A DNA stretch of 64,000 nt from Darksidea phi (taxonomy: Eukaryota > Ascomycota > Dothideomycetes > Pleosporales > Lentitheciaceae), in assembly GCA_030770425.1 (NCBI GenBank), contig JASJFT010000226.1:1-64000 (forward strand), in the 5' to 3' direction. Of this stretch, positions 20,701 through 32,198 are shown one piece after another (position 1 is the first letter of the stretch; each line of letters starts with the position of its first letter). The translations under genes were made by a program, and so were the position numbers. Under the pieces are notes generated by a model that was given only the letters and a program-made list of their open reading frames with translations, did no database searches and was not told the DNA's origin.

Positions 20701-23700
20701 ATGCGTCTTCTGAAGCGCTCACCGTGCGGCGACTTCGAGCTGATTTCTTTCAACGACGACCCTCCTCCATATGCCATCCTATCGCACACCTGGGTCGAGG
20801 GTCAAGAGGTCACATACAATGAGCTGGTGGCGGGTACAGGCAAGGACAAGACTGGCTACACCAAAATCCGCTTCTGTGACGGACGAGCAGCAGCGGATGG
20901 CATCCAGTATTTCTGGGTCGACACCTGCTGTATCGATAAATCTACCAGCGATGAGCTCAGTACAGCTATTAACTCTATGTTCCACTGGTACCAACGTGCA
21001 TCCAGGTGCTATGTATACCTATCGGATGTCTCTGTACCGGAGGAGGTTACTGATGCTGAGGCCTTCCGGATAGTATGGCGGGAAGCCTTTCGACGGAGCC
21101 GATGGTTCACACGAGGCTGGACGTTGCAAGAGCTTCTAGCACCGGCCAGCGTTGAGTTCTTCTCCAAGGAGGGCAAGCGGCTGGGTAGTAGGATATCGTT
21201 GGAGCAGGAAATCCATGAGATCACCGACATTCCTATCAGAGTATTAAGAGGACAAAGTCTCGCCGAGTTCAGTGTTGAGCAGCGAATGAGCTGGGCGGCC
21301 AAACGCACAACAACGAGACCGGAGGATAAAGTATATTGTTTACTTGGGATCTTCGGGGTATTCTTATCGCTTATATATGGAGAAGGAGAAGCATACGCGA
21401 CTCTACGGCTGAGAGAGGAGATTCAGAAGCGGCAGGAAGGGCGGGGAACAGAAAGTCTGCACAACTTGTCCGGTGCGTCCTAGTTCTGGCAAAGCAGCAT
21501 TCTTCTATACAAGCTATACATAGCTAACGTTGTTCAGTCTCCTCGTCGTTACCTTTTCCACGGAACGAACTCTTCATCGGACGAGAAGACCGGCTTCAAT
21601 CTCTCGAACAATACCTCCTCTCCCCTAACACCCATCAACGCATGACAATATATGGACTGGGAGGCTGCGGGAAATCAGCACTTGCCCTTGAGTTTGCATA
21701 TCGCGCACTGGCGAGACATGCTAAACGTATAGTTTTCTGGGTACCTGCTATCAGCCAAGAGAGCTTCGAGCTTGCCTATCGGGAGATCGGAACCCGCCTC
21801 GGTATACCCGGAATTACCGATAAGAAGGCAGATATTAGGAAGCTTATTAAGGAGACACTAAGCTCAGGCAGCGTGGGCGACTGGCTAATGATTGTTGATA
21901 ATGCCGATGACCCAGCAGTCCTATTAAGTACTACTAATAGCGACCCGATGTCGGCTCGATTGATCGACTGTCTCCCGCAAAGTAACACAGGCGCAATCCT
22001 TTTCACCACTCGGAGTAGGAAGGCGGCTGGAGATTTAACGCAGAACCGTGTTATAGAGCTGAATGATATGAGTAAAGCTGAAGCTAGGGAGCTGCTAGCG
22101 CGGCGAATCACGAAGCAAGCGTTGCTTGATGATGAGATGGCTGTTGACGAACTGCTGGAGATGCTTACATATCTACCGCTTGCCATTGTACAGGCAGCCG
22201 CTTTCATTAACAATAACGATATATCAGTAGCCGGGTACATATCATTGTTCCGACATACTGATACAGAGACCGAGCTCTTTAGCGAGGATTTCGAAGACCC
22301 CAGCAGATACCCGGAATTGGACAGCACAATTGCAAAGACGTGGCATATCTCCTTCGATCAGATTCGTAGGCAAGATCGACTTGCTGCGGAGTACCTTTCG
22401 TTCATGGCGTGCATCGATCGCATCAACATCCCCCAGTCGCTACTGCCACCTGGAAACTCGTTGGTGCAGCAAGTTAAAGCGCTTGGAACCCTGACAGGAT
22501 ACGCATTCATCACAGAGCGCGAACAGACGGTACAAGAGTTAGACAGGGGGAGGTTCTTCGATATGCACCGACTGGTCCACATGGCGTCTGTCTGGTGGCT
22601 GGACGGACATGATGAGCGGGCGACTTGGGCGGGGACAGCAGTGGCCCGGCTCGAGGAGCTAGTGCCGTACGGCGGGCATGAGAGGAAGGAAATATGGACG
22701 AAATACCTCTCGCACGCGATCTACGCGGCTGGACCTAACGGCATAGCCGACGAAGCAGCAAGGGCTTCGCTTCTAGATCGGGTAGGATGTTGCCAACAGA
22801 GCCTAGGGCAATATTCAGCAGCAGAAATAGCGCACCGAAAAGTATTATCATTGAGAGAAAAGACATTAGGAAAAGATCATAACTGCACACTAATAAGCAT
22901 GAATAAAGTGGGAAGAGCACTTCTCGAGCAGGGAAGGTACGAGGAGGCAGGATCGATGCAGAGGCAGGCACTGGCGCGGATGAAGAAGGTGCTCGGGCCC
23001 GAGGATCCAAGCACGCTGAGTAGTATGCACAACTTAGCGCTCGTACTATATGGCCAAGGCAAGTACGAGGAGGCGGAATCGATGCACAGGCAGACGCTAG
23101 CGCAGCAGGAGAAGGTGCTTGGGCCTGAGCATCCAGACACGCTGAGTAGTATGAATAACTTAGCGGGAGTACTGGACAGCCAAGGCAAGTACGAGGAGGC
23201 GGAATCGATGCACAGGCAGGCACTGGCGTGGAAAGAGAAGGTGCTCGGGCCTAAGCATCCAGACACGCTGAGGAGCATGAACGACTTGGCGCTTGGACTG
23301 GACAGCCAAGGCAAGTATAAGGAGGCGGAATTGATACACAGGCAGACGCTAGCGCAGCGGGAGAAGGTGCTCGGGCCTAAGCATCCAGACACGCTAGAGA
23401 GTATAAACAACTTGGCGCTTGTACTGGACAGCCAAGGCAAGTATAAGGAGGCGGAATCGATGCACAGGCAGGTACTAGCGCGGTCGGAAAAGGTGCTCGG
23501 GCCTGAGCACCCACACACGCTAACGAGCATGAACAACTTAGCGGGAGTACTGGACAGCCAAGGGAAGTACGAGGAGGCGGAATCGATGCACAGGCAGGCA
23601 CTGGCGTGGAAAGAGAAGGTGCTCGGGCCTGAGCATCCAGACACGCTGAGGAGCATGAACGACTTAGCGGTCGTTCTGGATAACCAAGGCAAGTATAAGA

Positions 23701-24449
23701 AGGCGGAATTGATGCATAGGCAGACGCTAGCGCAGCGGAAGAAGGTGCTCGGGCCTGAGCATCCAGGTACGCTGAGTAGTATGAACAACTTAGCGGGAGT
23801 ACTGCACAGCCAAGGCAAGTACGAGGAGGCGGAATCGATGTACAGGCAGACGCTAGCGCAGCAGGAGAAGGTGCTCGGGCGTGAGCATCCAGAGACGCTG
23901 ACGAGCATGAATAACTTAGCGGTCGTTCTGGATAACCAAGGCAAGTATAAGAAGGCGGAATTGATGCATAGGCAGACGCTAGCGCAGCGGAAGAAGGTGC
24001 TCGGGCCTGAGCATCCAGGTACGCTGAGTAGTATGAACAACTTAGCGGGAGTACTGGACAGCCAAGGCAAGTACGAGGAGACGGAATCGATGTACAGGCA
24101 GGCACTGGCGTGGAAAGAGAAGGTGCTCGGGCCTGAGCATCCAGACACGCTGAGGAGCATGAGTAACTTGGCGCTCGTTCTGGATAACCAAGGCAAGAAC
24201 GAGGAGGCGGAATCAATGCACAGGCAGACGCTAGCGCAGCGGGAGAAGGTGCTCGGGCGTAAGCATCCAGGCACGCTGAGGAGCGTGTACTGCCTTGCTC
24301 ACCTCCTAGCAAATCGGCATCGCTACGACGAATCTCTCGTTCTGTATAAAAGGGCATGCGCTGCGTTCCCCACCGTCCTCGGGAAGCATCATCCGACTAC
24401 CCGCGCGTGTCACCAACATTATTCCGAAGTACTTGCGTTGCAAGAGTAG
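20701..24449 (+). CDS. HET-NB-ARC-TPR NLR-like receptor
   Basis: Exons 20701-21472 and 21538-24449 are joined by a 65-nt intron (GTGCGT..GTTCAG), giving 1,227 aa. Residues about 1-250 are a HET effector domain (YAILSHTWVEGQEVTYNEL, IQYFWVDTCCID, WYQRASRCYVYLSDV, RGWTLQELLAP). An NB-ARC follows: GREDRLQSLEQYLLS, P-loop GLGGCGKS at 297-304, Walker-B-like WLMIVDNADD at about 373-382, then a GAILFTTRSR block and LPLAIVQAAAFI. The rest is a kinesin-light-chain-type TPR array with 42-residue units. Such STAND receptors oligomerise on ligand binding to the repeats and switch on the effector in allorecognition or immunity. The intron falls between HET and NB-ARC, as if at a module joint. Ligand unknown. 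Confidence 0.93.
22915..24330 (+). repeat. TPR-encoding tandem array (126-bp units, about 11 copies)
   Basis: Eleven near-identical 126-bp (42-aa) units, each with the pattern LDSQGKYEEAESMHRQ..L followed by EKVLGPEHPDTLRSMNNLA, plus one degenerate unit at each end. Some units, for example those at about 23680 and 23932, are almost identical over more than 100 bp, which implies recent unit exchange. The array also keeps long antisense frames open; these are by-products. Confidence 0.92.
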
Positions 24450-24874
24450 GACCAGTTTGTCGTTCCTCCTAAGATACCAGATAGCGGCGCAAGCATGCAC
24501 ACAGGCAAGAGATCAAAGTTATCACGTGGGCTGGCGAAGATTGGCATCAGAAGCTCGAAATTGCCTATATGATGAGAGAATTCCATATGTATATACCACG
24601 CTATATAAAGTCAAGCAACTGTGATCTTTGCAAATAACTGCCCGTACTTAGTAGCACGTGTTTCAAGAACAAGCGCGCGTATGGCAACACTACAACATGG
24701 GTGTGCGTTCGAGTTCGAGCGAGTCATACTCGAAATCAGCCTCAGTCTTGCGGCTCGACCGAGAATATGATTTCAGTGTTACTGAATCACAGCTATACTC
24801 AATTTTTATAGAAGTTATAAATTACTATAATAAAAAGTACTAGTACGTCCTCGCTACGTAGGAGGGGGGGACAT
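24450..24874. other. 3' flank of the NLR-like gene
   Basis: About 425 bp between the receptor stop and the transposon. It turns AT-rich after 24770. No gene is seen. Confidence 0.4.
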
Positions 24875-24876
24875 TA

Positions 24877-24906
24877 CAGTCACGTTTCAAAAATCTGTTT
24901 GCCGAA
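24877..24906 (+). repeat. Left terminal inverted repeat of the Tc1/mariner element
   Basis: Begins CAGTCACGTTTC and runs through CTGTTTGCCGA. Its reverse complement matches the right end at about 24 of 32 positions when the flanking TA is included. Confidence 0.85.
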
Positions 24907-25015
24907 GGTCTTTCCCGAATTCGGAAGCGGATCAGCCCCCATCAACAACCCGCCCACTATAGTGAACTATATAGTAAATACATGGCTTTTTCGTGTTTTC
25001 CAGGGTAACTGAAGC

Positions 25016-26120
25016 TCAATATTTCGTCTGATACCCACGCGCGCGCTGGCAGGCCTGAATTCTTCGCTCCATGCTTATAATGAGCTTGCGAATCAGCGAA
25101 GTAGGGATCCTACGCCAATAGTCCTTCAACGCCTTACAGAACTAATTCTACTCATCCTGCCCTCGCCCGCGAGTCGATAGATCAGGGTAGTACTTATGGA
25201 GTAGCTTTTTGAGTGCCTACTATAGGTGTTTAATAGGGTTGAGGTCTGGTGAATAGGGTAGGAAATCGATAGTCCAAATCCCGTGATTCTTTAGGAACTC
25301 TGCCGTACTACGCGTAGTATAGATACGCGCGTTATCCTATATAAATCGATCTCCTACCTAATAACTAGGTAGAAGGCCTTCCTCGAGGGCGCTATAATAG
25401 CTATTTACTAAATAACCTCCGCGCGGGGCGTTAGGGTCCCTCTCTATAATAATAAGTAGAGATCTCTAAGTACGCCGTCTAGAATCGATCTATATAGAAG
25501 CCTATACTATCTACTAGGGCGCTCGGCTAGTAGTCTGCTCTATAATTATAGAGTAATTCTATTTCTCTCCTAGGTATCGAAAAACCTACTTAGTATTTAG
25601 CCCTACGTCCTTCTAAACTAAGTACTTATTAGAGAACCGAATTCTAGAATTACGCTAATCGATATTCCTATACGCGTAGCAGAACTCTAGGCGTTTCTAA
25701 GTAGTAGCCCTATTAATCTTAGGCCTTCTCTTTACTCTAAACTTAGTAAGGCCTTCTTTTTAATACTCTATAGGTTGTAGAGCGAGAGTAGTCCTTCTCT
25801 AGGTAGGCTTCCTTAATAAGCTATTTATACTAAATCTTTAGAGCTTTTCGAGTATAGCGATATAGAGTTCGAATCTTACGGCGCGTAAGAATAGGAGGCC
25901 TACTAGAGCGAGGGCGTGAGGCGTTGCTGCCTATTTTGTTGTATCTGCGAAGGGTGTTGCGAATAGTTTGAAACGTGACGCCGAACTCAGCCGTGAGCTC
26001 TCTCGTAGGTGCGCCAGCCTTAGATTTCGAAATAATACTATTCCGCGCGTCAATAGATAGCTCTCCATTAGGGCGACGATTTCCACTAATTTCTGTACCG
26101 AACGAGCGTTGTGGGGGCAT
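25016..26120 (-). pseudogene. Tc1/mariner transposase, RIP-like decay
   Basis: The first 96 codons from 26120 are open and encode a Tc1-type helix-turn-helix: SIDARNSIISKSKAGAPTRE and FGVTFQTIRNTLRRY. Further on, in pieces, the DDE core is visible at about 25210-25340: DNARIYTTRSTAEFLKNHGI then DFLPYSPDLNPIKHL, the DN..34..D/E block with Lys where Glu usually follows LNPI. The C-terminal block RRIPTSLIRKLIISMERRIQ ends at a stop at 25016-25018. Several internal stops (many TAG/TAA) rule out function. Confidence 0.87.
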
Positions 26121-26173
26121 GTTGTAGATGGCTTTGGTATAGGTGTTGAGACGCGTCGCGTTTTGGTGGGGTG

Positions 26174-26203
26174 CTCGGCAAACACATTTTCGAACTAGTA
26201 CTG
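26174..26203 (-). repeat. Right terminal inverted repeat of the Tc1/mariner element
   Basis: Contains CTCGGCAAACACATTTTCG and ends GTACTG before the flanking TA; it pairs with the left repeat. Confidence 0.85.
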
Positions 26204-26451
26204 TATTACCCGAAGAGCGTTACTTTAATGTTGCAACTCAACGCAGGGTAGCGAGTGCACGATGCATCGATATGTGTTGAGCAAGGGCTTCAAATGAGAG
26301 AGAGAGGTGCGCATAGCAAACGAGAAAAGGATTTCGAGCCGCATCGTAATTGCGGAGGTTCATTCTTTACTATGTATGTAACTTCGAACGCTGCCCGTTC
26401 CTGAAAATACTTCAGGGCATTCCTCGATCCTTTGCTTATTCCATCCCATCG

Positions 26452-28079
26452 CTACAATGTGAATCGATACGAGGGATCGCACTGCCACCTCGCCGCAACA
26501 AGCGCTGCCTTACTCGCATCAACCGGGCCATCATATCCGTCCGCAATGTCCTCCTCAGCCGTCTTGTCGAGCTGCTTATTCCGCCAACTCAGGTAGAACC
26601 TCAACACTGCCGCCATAAGAATACACGCCATTGAGAAGGCCACGTTCGCCACGTTAGCCTGCCAGTATTTCGGGCCCTGAGACTTGGGGTAGAAGTACGA
26701 AGCGTATATGGAGGCTAGATTTGACCCGGCGTTGACGACAGCGTACGCGACGGCACGCTTGGCGGGCGGGCGGGGGAGGCAGGTAGACACCCACGAGAGG
26801 ATGCAGCCGAACGAGCCGTACACGGACATCATCATGAATGTGGCGATGTAGCGGGCGGCGACGTTCATGGTGGTTGCCGAGATGATGAAGCCGATGCTGC
26901 AGAATATTTGTGGCCATACAACGTGCAGGAAACGCTCTTTCTTTTTGTCCGAGTGTGAAGAGTTGGCGATACCCAGGATAGCGGCGAAGACGTAAGGAGG
27001 AGCCGAGAGGAGTAGCGTATGGGATCTGTTGTATCCCAGCGACGCTACAATAGTCGGGAAGAAGTTGATAAACGCCGCGGCGGTGTTGAGACCGAGTTGC
27101 ATAGCCCAAATGATATACAACGTCGGATCCGCAAACGCCATCCTAAAGCCCTGCCATGCGCCCGCTTCGGCGCGGTTATCTTCTTGATTGGCTTCCTCAG
27201 CAATGCGAAGCACGGCTAGTTTGCGTTCATCATCGCTCAGAAATTTGGACGTAGCGGGATAGTCGGGGATGATGTACATGGTGACGATGGCAACGGGGTA
27301 GACGATGACGGCTTCTAGAATGAATAGCCAGCGCCATGAGGGAAGCCCGGCTTTACCGTCCATCCCATCCATGATGGCGCTGCCTAGGAGGCCGCCAAAG
27401 GCACCGGCCATTTGGCCAGCTGCATAGAGAATTGAGATGCGTTTGGCGAGTTCGGCTTTGGTGTACCACGAGCTGAAGAGGTATAGAGCGCCGGCTAGAA
27501 TCTTGTCAGTACTGCGTTCTCATGATGAAGTGCATCATTGTGTAGCTCACGGAAGAAAGGCGCTTCGACGAAACCGAGCACGAAGCGAAGAGCAACCAAC
27601 CCGGAGTAGTTATGCGCCGCTGCCGTAGCCCCGGAGACAGTTGCCCAGCAAACCATGATGATCGGAAGGAAAAGAGAAGGGCGAATCTTGTTAAGGATCA
27701 TGTTGGTTGGGACCTGAGTGAGGATGTAGCCAACAAAGAAGATAGAGATGACCGTGTTGTATTGGGTGCCGACCAGACCTAGATCTTTTTCTAGAGTTCC
27801 GAGACGAGCGGTGGCGATGTTGTTGCGGTCGAGATAGTTGAGAATATCTGGTCGAACAGCGTTAGGAGCCAGATACCAGGATTAGACGGAAGTCGTAAAC
27901 TTACACAGCAACATCATTAACGGCATCATGCGAATATCAACCTTCCGCACGAGTGCCTTCTCCCTCTTCTTCCTTTCCTCGCCATACATATCCTCCAAGT
28001 TGACATCGGCATCTACTGTCTGCAGATGCAGACCCTTCTTCTCGGACGCCTCATTGACAGAACGCTTCTCGTCGGCCAT
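26452..28079 (-). CDS. MFS transporter, anion:cation symporter (ACS/Dal5-like) family
   Basis: Exons 28079-27905, 27847-27551 and 27494-26452 with introns of 57 and 56 nt give 504 aa. The N-terminal cytosolic stretch leads to RKVDIRMMPLMMLLYILNYL, the DRNNIA signature of the allantoate/nicotinate/tartrate-type ACS family. After that come GYILTQVPTNMILNK, RFVLGFVEAPFFPGALYLFS, SWYTKAELAKRISILYAAGQ and a large C-terminal half with ANVANVAFSMACILMAAV near the end. About 12 membrane segments are expected. The substrate is probably a small organic anion. It is divergent from the D-2-hydroxyacid dehydrogenase, which suggests a shared pathway. Confidence 0.9.
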
Positions 28080-28763
28080 AACACCGTAAATCCACAGACC
28101 AGCTCTTCGACTCAGAAGACTCTCTCGAAGGTATGAGTGGTGATCTCAAATTGTGGGGAAGCCGCAGCTCCATATCTATACTTCCCCATCTCGGCTATCC
28201 AACCCCATACCCGGACATGCAGACCCCAGAGCAACCCCATCCATCTGGTACCACGCTCCAAGTACCCCATCCGATCACTCATATAATATCCGCACGCTGC
28301 CCATGACTTCGGCATTCTTCTCCTCGCTTCAAAGCTAGCGCAACCGACAGCCGACGAGCGCCGATCAGCACCAATCCGCCGTGGTCTCGTCATGATCCTT
28401 CTGTGGGGAAGAATTCGACGCTGGAGACAAGAAGGTCGGGCCGATTGGTCGCATATCGGTTGCGCTTAGCAAGGTGCAGGGCTCGGTTTAAACGCCGAGA
28501 TGCGGGGAGTGGGGACGGAGTTATGCTTTTTAGGCCCATGTGGCTCTTTGAGCCATGGCACTGGTTGTACGCGGTGTCATGCAGGTTTTGTGTAGATTCG
28601 CGCTTCCGATCGGAAAATGAATAGAAGGATTTCAGTGGGCCGCTTGATTGCTAGGAAGGTCGAATGAGGATGATGGAGAAGGGATGGTGGGTTGGAGGGA
28701 GAGATATTATCGGGATGGTTCCCCTCTACAACCTCCGACGCCAATACGTCAACCACGTCAGCA
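28080..28763. promoter_or_regulatory. Divergent promoter, MFS transporter and hydroxyacid dehydrogenase
   Basis: A 684-bp region lies between the two divergent starts. No specific binding site was identified. Confidence 0.5.
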
Positions 28764-29869
28764 ATGGGCTCATCCGAAAAGCTATACACGGTCCTCCACA
28801 TCGGCGACGACATTGTCTACAATCCCGATTACTACAAGTCTTTCTGCTCCAAGTTCAACGTCATCCAACCGTCGCTCGAGGAAAGGCAACGAGATGCGTT
28901 CATCCGAAATCTAAAAGATAGAAAATGGGGCGACTTCCACGCAGTCTTCCGACCCTTCTGGAACAGCGGCGGAGAAATGGGGAAGTGGGATCAAGAACTC
29001 GTTCCTCACCTGCCGCCAACGTGCAAGGTTTTTGCGAGTGCGGGCGCGGGGTATGATTGGGCTGATATTCCTACGTTATCAAAACACGGTGAGCTGCGCT
29101 TTTGGTCGCGCTCCATATAAGATTTGACTGTTAACGCAAAGAAGGAATCACATATTGCAATGGTGCGCGCGCCTCCTCGGAAGCAGTCGCCGACATGGCA
29201 ATCTGGCACATCCTCTCCGTCTTTCGTAACCTCATCTGGAGCGCTGAGGCTGCGAAATCAGGCGACGTCGAGCAGTGGAAAGATGCGCATAAGAATCAGC
29301 AAAATACCGCTTTCAACCCTCGCGGACGCTCGTTGGGGATAATTGGCCTCGGTAATATCGGGTACACGATTGCGCAGAAGGCGTGGTTGGGGTTCGGCAT
29401 GAAAGTGCTCTATCACGATATCGTGAGGAAGAATAGAGAGCAAGAGACTGCGGTGCAAGGGACATTTTATGAACATCTAGATGATATGCTTGCGGATGCT
29501 GACTGCACGGTACTCGCGACCCCTTTCTTCGGGGAGAAACTGATTACGGCAGAGCGCTTAGCCAAGTTTAAGAAAGGTAGTCGGTTCGTCAATATTGCGC
29601 GAGGGACGCTGGTAGATGAGGACGCGCTGGTCGACGCGTTGAAGAGCGGACACATTTTCGCTGCCGGATTAGACGTCCACGCAAACGAACCACGTGTGCA
29701 TCCGGAGTTCACAAAAATGCGAAATGTAACGCTCACGTGTCATAACGCTGGTGGAGCATGGGATACGGCGAGTGGGTTTGAGAAGTTAGCGATGGAGAAC
29801 ATTGAGGGGTTCCTGCTGGATGGAAAGGCGTTAACGCCCGTGAATGCGCATTTGATTGGGAAGAAATAG
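28764..29869 (+). CDS. D-2-hydroxyacid dehydrogenase (D-mandelate dehydrogenase-like)
   Basis: Exons 28764-29088 and 29145-29869 joined by a 56-nt intron (GTGAGC..GAAG) give 349 aa. The N-terminal catalytic half has GDFHAVFRPFWNSGGEMGKW and VFASAGAGYDWADI, typical of fungal D-mandelate dehydrogenase-like enzymes. The Rossmann motif is GLGNIG at 176-181. Catalytic Arg261 (FVNIARGTLV), Glu290 (DVHANEP) and His308 (TCHNAGG) are all present, so it should be active. The family oxidises D-2-hydroxy acids or reduces 2-keto acids with NAD(P). The neighbouring ACS transporter may import the substrate. The upstream in-frame Met at 28692 is less likely, since MGSSEKLYTVLHIGD matches family N-termini. 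Confidence 0.9.
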
Positions 29870-30151
29870 TCAAGCTTATTTCCTTCGAATTGACGCTCTT
29901 TCGCTTCTATGTGGGCTTGTATCGTACTTGTACAGAAAGCTGGATGCCCATCATGTATTCGATCATGCTCATGGCCAGCCCCATAAATTCGTGACTTCTC
30001 CCCACCCGTTCTCTCACCTCATCACTCATCCTCGAGCCTTAGTGGTGATACGACTCTGGACCAGGCCCTCTTGGCTGGGATGCACTTTTTCCAACATCTG
30101 GTGGACCACTGGACTCGCATGGAGTCAAACATGACGCCGGCCAATCGTCGC

Positions 30152-32198
30152 CTATAGCGTTTGCTTGCCTTGAGTCTCAATGGGAAGGAAGAGCATACTG
30201 ACGCACGCGGCTAATATCAGCCCCCCTGACGCATAAATCGGTGCTTTCGGGTTTCCAGTGGCGGCGTTGACGGCGACAATGGGTGCGCAGAGACCCGCGA
30301 TGCGGTTCATGAAGCTAGCGATACCAGAGCCCGTGCCACGGTTAGGAGCAGGGAAGACTTCGGGTGTGTATGCGTATAAAACACCGTACATGATGTTCTG
30401 GAAGAAGGCTTCCATGCAACTGAAACCAAGTTGGAAGCTCGGATTGCCCGAAATGGTGAAAAGGAAAATGAACACCCCGGTGATTGCGCTAGAAATTGCC
30501 ATTGTTCTGCGGCGGCCGAGCCACGGAACTTCGACGAGCCAGTAGGCGATGAAAGACCCCGGTACACCTACCACAGAGGTGATCGCATAATTTCGATAAA
30601 CGATACTCGGTTCGGTTGGCTGGTCGCTACCGGAGTTGGCGAGATACTGAGGAAGAAAAGCGTTGAAAAGTGGATATCCCATCCCGATAGTTGCCCACTG
30701 AAACCACAACAAGCAAGTTGTGATGGCTAGTTGCTTGTTCTTGAAGAGTGGGGCAATGCGCTGGGTCGAAAACTTGCTTAAAGATCTCTTGATGATCTCC
30801 TGGGTGCTCAGCTTCGCATCTTCAGTGACATCGGGATTGCCACCAATCTGGTTGAGAATGTCTTCCGTGAGCCATGTGGTAGTCCTATTATGGTGGGCGA
30901 TCCCATGAATAGTGGCGACCGCTTCTGCTTGACGTCCCCGAGATAGCAAGAACTTTGGCGACTCGTAGAGATGAAAGACTAAAGGTGAGGTTAGTTGGAC
31001 AAAACGAACCAAGAGGAAGTGCTTACGGAAGAAGCGGCAACAAAACATCGTGAACGTAAACGCGCCGAGACTAAGGATCAGGTAGCGCCAGCCCATGTTC
31101 TCGGACTTTGTACACGTAGGAGCATCGGCTGCGCATTCGAAATTCGGAATAAAAGCCCAGGCAACTGAGCCACGTTAGCGTAAAAGACATCGATCGTTGA
31201 AGAAGAGTGTCTCACGGAGTGATGAGATCAACTGGCCAATCGGCCACCAAGCTGAAAGTAGCGTGAGGAGAGCTCCGGACGCGCATGGAATGAATTCTAG
31301 AAAAAGAGCCCCATCGACGGGAAGATTCCCGCCGACTCCCAGACCGATACATGCATAGAGAGCTGCTGTGCCAGTCTATATTTTGTATTAGCAGCGAAGT
31401 TCGACCTTGGCTAAATGATGATTAAGGAGCGCAATCAAAACGTACCCAGTTTGGACCACCACCAGCTGCCAAACCAAAAGCACCCGCGATGAACAAAGTG
31501 AAATTGAATGCCAGGCGACGACCGATCACATCGGATGCAGTGCCCCAAAAGCTGGCCCCGATGCAAAGGCCCAAAAATAAAGCTAAGGTGGTGTAACGGA
31601 TTTGATTCTCGTCCACGCCAAACTCCTTAGACAAGGAGGTTAGGGTGAGCGCGATACCCTGTGAAGACAGTGTGAGAATGGGAATCGATGCTGGGCTTGA
31701 GAACTCACCTGAAGCCAAAGGTTGTCAGCCATCCAGCCACAGCCGCAGAGAAGGAAGAGCTCCCATTGGTATCTGCCCATGCCCATGTCCGCAATGGCTC
31801 GGTTGATGACCTTTGCCTTGCCTACGTTGGTAAGCTTTTTGTTTTCAAATTTGACGTTCGCAAGAATATGCAAAGGCCTTGGACTGTACAAACTTACGAT
31901 CATAGGCAGTTTGCGTATCGCCAGCGGCAATATCTGCATTGATCTCTGCTCGCAGTTGTTCAAGAGTTAGCCCAACAGTGGCGCCAGCAGCTATACTGGG
32001 AGTGCCACTGTGGAGGTCACTGTCTTTACGAGTGCTCTTCCCGTCCGTCTCACCCTTCTCACCATGCGGTGTCGCCGCACTTGGCGACCCATCACGTACA
32101 GAGGCTATGGAGTTACTACGCGGCGCTTGTTCGAGTGGCACAAGCACGCCAGGGAATTCGGACACGTCGTGCTTCTTGAATGGGTTCAATGTCCACAT
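30152..32198 (-). CDS. MFS transporter, SVOP/sugar-transporter-like
   Basis: Six exons (32198-31898, 31821-31709, 31658-31446, 31375-31216, 31164-31027, 30978-30152) with introns of 48-76 nt give 583 aa in one frame. A ~90-residue cytosolic N-terminus precedes MGMGRYQWELFLLCGCGWMA and DNLWLQGIALTL, the SV2/SVOP-type opening. GTASDVIGRRLAFNFTLF is the MFS loop 2-3 signature, and YACIGLGVGGNLPVDGALFL and YESPKFLLSRGRQAEA follow. The late half has YGVLYAYTPEVFPAPNRGTG. Residue blocks fit fungal 'membrane transporter' proteins of unknown substrate. It converges with the dehydrogenase, with 282 bp between stops. Confidence 0.9.

Larger units (their letters stand above)
24877..26203 (-). mobile_element. 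Tc1/mariner-type DNA transposon, inactivated
   Basis: The element is 1,327 bp, bounded by imperfect ~32-bp terminal inverted repeats that begin CAGT and end ACTG. A TA dinucleotide sits on each side (24875-24876 and 26204-26205), the expected target-site duplication. Inside, on the minus strand, lies a transposase relic with an N-terminal helix-turn-helix and a C-terminal DDE region. The central part (25200-25830) is strongly TA-rich and full of stops, as after repeat-induced point mutation. Ends and strand were read directly from the sequence. Confidence 0.9.

Noticed and set aside
22877..24274. 465-codon and 326-codon open frames antisense to the TPR array
   Set aside because: They exist only because the 126-bp repeat has a length divisible by three, so an antisense frame free of stops is copied with every unit. 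Their Cys/Ser/Pro-rich products resemble no family.
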